DNA from: Planctomycetota bacterium
GTDB taxonomy: Bacteria; Planctomycetota; Phycisphaerae; FEN-1346; JAACEH01
Direction: 5' to 3'
DNA length: 14,416 bases
Assembly (NCBI GenBank): GCA_016935955.1
Contig: JAFGPY010000432.1
Span: forward strand, 1-14,416
In this document: one piece after another, positions 13,644 to 14,416 of the stretch
Layout: the number at the start of each line of letters is the position of its first letter
Position numbering within the stretch: position 1 is the first letter of the stretch
Notes under the pieces: model-generated
Seen by the model: the letters and a program-made list of their open reading frames with translations, nothing else
The model's database searches: none
Told to the model about the DNA's origin: nothing
Position numbers and translations under genes: made by a program

Positions 13644-14416
13644 TTGGCAAAGCATTTTGCTGAGAGGTTGCTCGGGGCCATCGAGGAAAAGCAGACACCG
13701 GCCATGGTCGGTCTGGACCCCGTCTACACGCAATTGCCGAAACAGATTCGCGAGATCGCCGCCCACAGTACGAGCGGATTGCCCGAGCATGCGGCCGCCA
13801 TCAACGAGTTCTGTCAGGTCGTCATCGACATCGTCGCGCCGCACGTGCCGGCGGTCAAGCTCCAGATGGCCTACTTCGAACTCTGCGGTCCCGCCGGGCT
13901 GGAAGCCTACCATCGCGTCGTCGACTACGCACGGAGTCAGGGCGTCATCGTCGTCGGCGACATCAAGCGGGCCGACATCGGATCGACCAGCGAAGCGCTG
14001 GCCTCGGCCTACCTCGACGAGGTCTACATTCCCGACGGCGCCGGCGGCGAGAAGGCCGTCAGCGTCGACGCCGTGACCGTCAATCCGTACTTCGGAACCG
14101 ACGGCATCAAGCCCTTCATCGACAAGGCACGCGACAACGGCCAGGGCATCTTCGTCGTCGTGCGTTCGAGCAACCCGTCGGCCCGAGAGATTCAGGACGT
14201 GACCGACGCCGAAGGCCGCCGGGTCTTCCAGCACGTTGCCGTGAAGGTCAACGAGTGGGCCAACTTCCCCGGCTGCGTGGGTGACAGCGGCTACAGTCTG
14301 GTCGGCGCGGTCGTCGGCGCCACGTATCCCGACGAGGCCCGGATGTTGCGGCAGGTGATGCCCAACAGCCTGTTCCTCGTGCCCGGCTACGGCGCCCAGG
14401 GCGGCACCGGCGAAGA
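13644..14416 (+). CDS. pyrF: Orotidine 5'-phosphate decarboxylase, type 2 (3' end cut by window)
   Basis: Last step of UMP synthesis: decarboxylation of OMP. About 257 residues are visible. PAMVGLDP (about 20-27) opens the barrel, VPAVKLQMAYFELCG follows, and the catalytic block VVGDIKRADIGST carries the D-x-K-x-x-D residues (about 107-119). DAVTVNPYFGTDGIKPF and VVVRSSNPSA are typical of the longer type 2 (Mycobacterium/Myxococcus-like) enzymes. The end VPGYGAQGG is the phosphate-binding loop, so only a short C-terminal part is missing. Start: no ATG or GTG lies between the in-frame stop at 13620-13622 and the conserved N-terminus. TTG at 13644 has GAGAGGA at 13631-13637, 6 bases upstream, and is taken as the start. 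Confidence 0.95.
   Translation, partial: MAKHFAERLLGAIEEKQTPAMVGLDPVYTQLPKQIREIAAHSTSGLPEHAAAINEFCQVVIDIVAPHVPAVKLQMAYFELCGPAGLEAYHRVVDYARSQGVIVVGDIKRADIGSTSEALASAYLDEVYIPDGAGGEKAVSVDAVTVNPYFGTDGIKPFIDKARDNGQGIFVVVRSSNPSAREIQDVTDAEGRRVFQHVAVKVNEWANFPGCVGDSGYSLVGAVVGATYPDEARMLRQVMPNSLFLVPGYGAQGGTGE

Noticed and set aside
13044..14234. Minus-strand open frame of 396 codons across the DHH-like gene and pyrF
   Set aside because: Spans two real genes and the gap between them; pyrF motifs are unambiguous on the plus strand.
1..14416. tRNA, rRNA, CRISPR array, transposase or phage genes
   Set aside because: None seen on reading both strands; no regularly spaced repeats, no cloverleaf-like sequence with conserved T-loop, and no recognisable transposase or integrase motif.

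Overview
The window is high-GC bacterial chromosome, most likely from a planctomycete (Planctomycetota, Phycisphaerae-like). The pointers are the density of exported proteins with DUF1573 repeats and C39-like peptidase domains, the LolA/RseB-like exported proteins, and an anaerobe-type 4Fe-4S protein. This placement rests on family knowledge; no 16S or other marker is present. Both ends are cut: the 5' edge lies inside dnaE and the 3' edge inside pyrF.

Layout. 1-1491: C-terminal third of the DNA polymerase III alpha subunit (+). 1570-5154: minus-strand cassette A, read from right to left: a 173-aa Cys-rich exported protein (4633-5154), a 422-aa exported protein with a C-terminal membrane anchor (3108-4376), and a 513-aa C39-like/DUF1573 fusion (1570-3111) coupled to it by an ATGA overlap. 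5155-5583: promoter region of cassette A plus a hairpin-rich element that shares 26 identical bases with the 3' end of dnaE. 5584-6168: an unrecognised lipoprotein (+). 6317-11137: plus-strand cassette B with the same logic: two tandemly duplicated Cys-rich proteins (6464-6994, 7381-7908), a 407-aa exported protein with a C-terminal anchor (8129-9352), and a 518-aa C39-like/DUF1573 fusion (9581-11137). 11182-12057: 4Fe-4S protein (-) with a Crp/Fnr-type palindrome centred at -41.5 of its predicted promoter. 12270-13337: a DHH-like protein (+) with its own promoter. 13509-13596: a run of inverted repeats in front of pyrF. 13644-14416: partial pyrF with a TTG start.

The main discovery candidate is the cassette that occurs twice, in opposite orientations. 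Each copy pairs small secreted Cys-rich proteins (12 or 14 cysteines in the predicted mature part) with an exported C39-like/DUF1573 protein and a single-pass membrane protein. The small proteins carry a Sec-type signal followed by a second motif that resembles a bacteriocin double-glycine leader (LSDEQMSLIVG-K/M in cassette B, LESLTGG in cassette A). C39 peptidases are known to cut after double-glycine leaders, normally inside an ABC exporter facing the cytoplasm. Here the C39-like domain sits behind a signal or anchor and would face the periplasm. I infer a two-step export system: Sec export, then C39-like trimming outside the inner membrane. The two tandem Cys-rich paralogues are more conserved in signal and propeptide (39 of 43 residues) than in the core (about 70%).

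Gene starts were chosen by Shine-Dalgarno match and overlap. All family calls come from reading motifs by eye; no database was searched.
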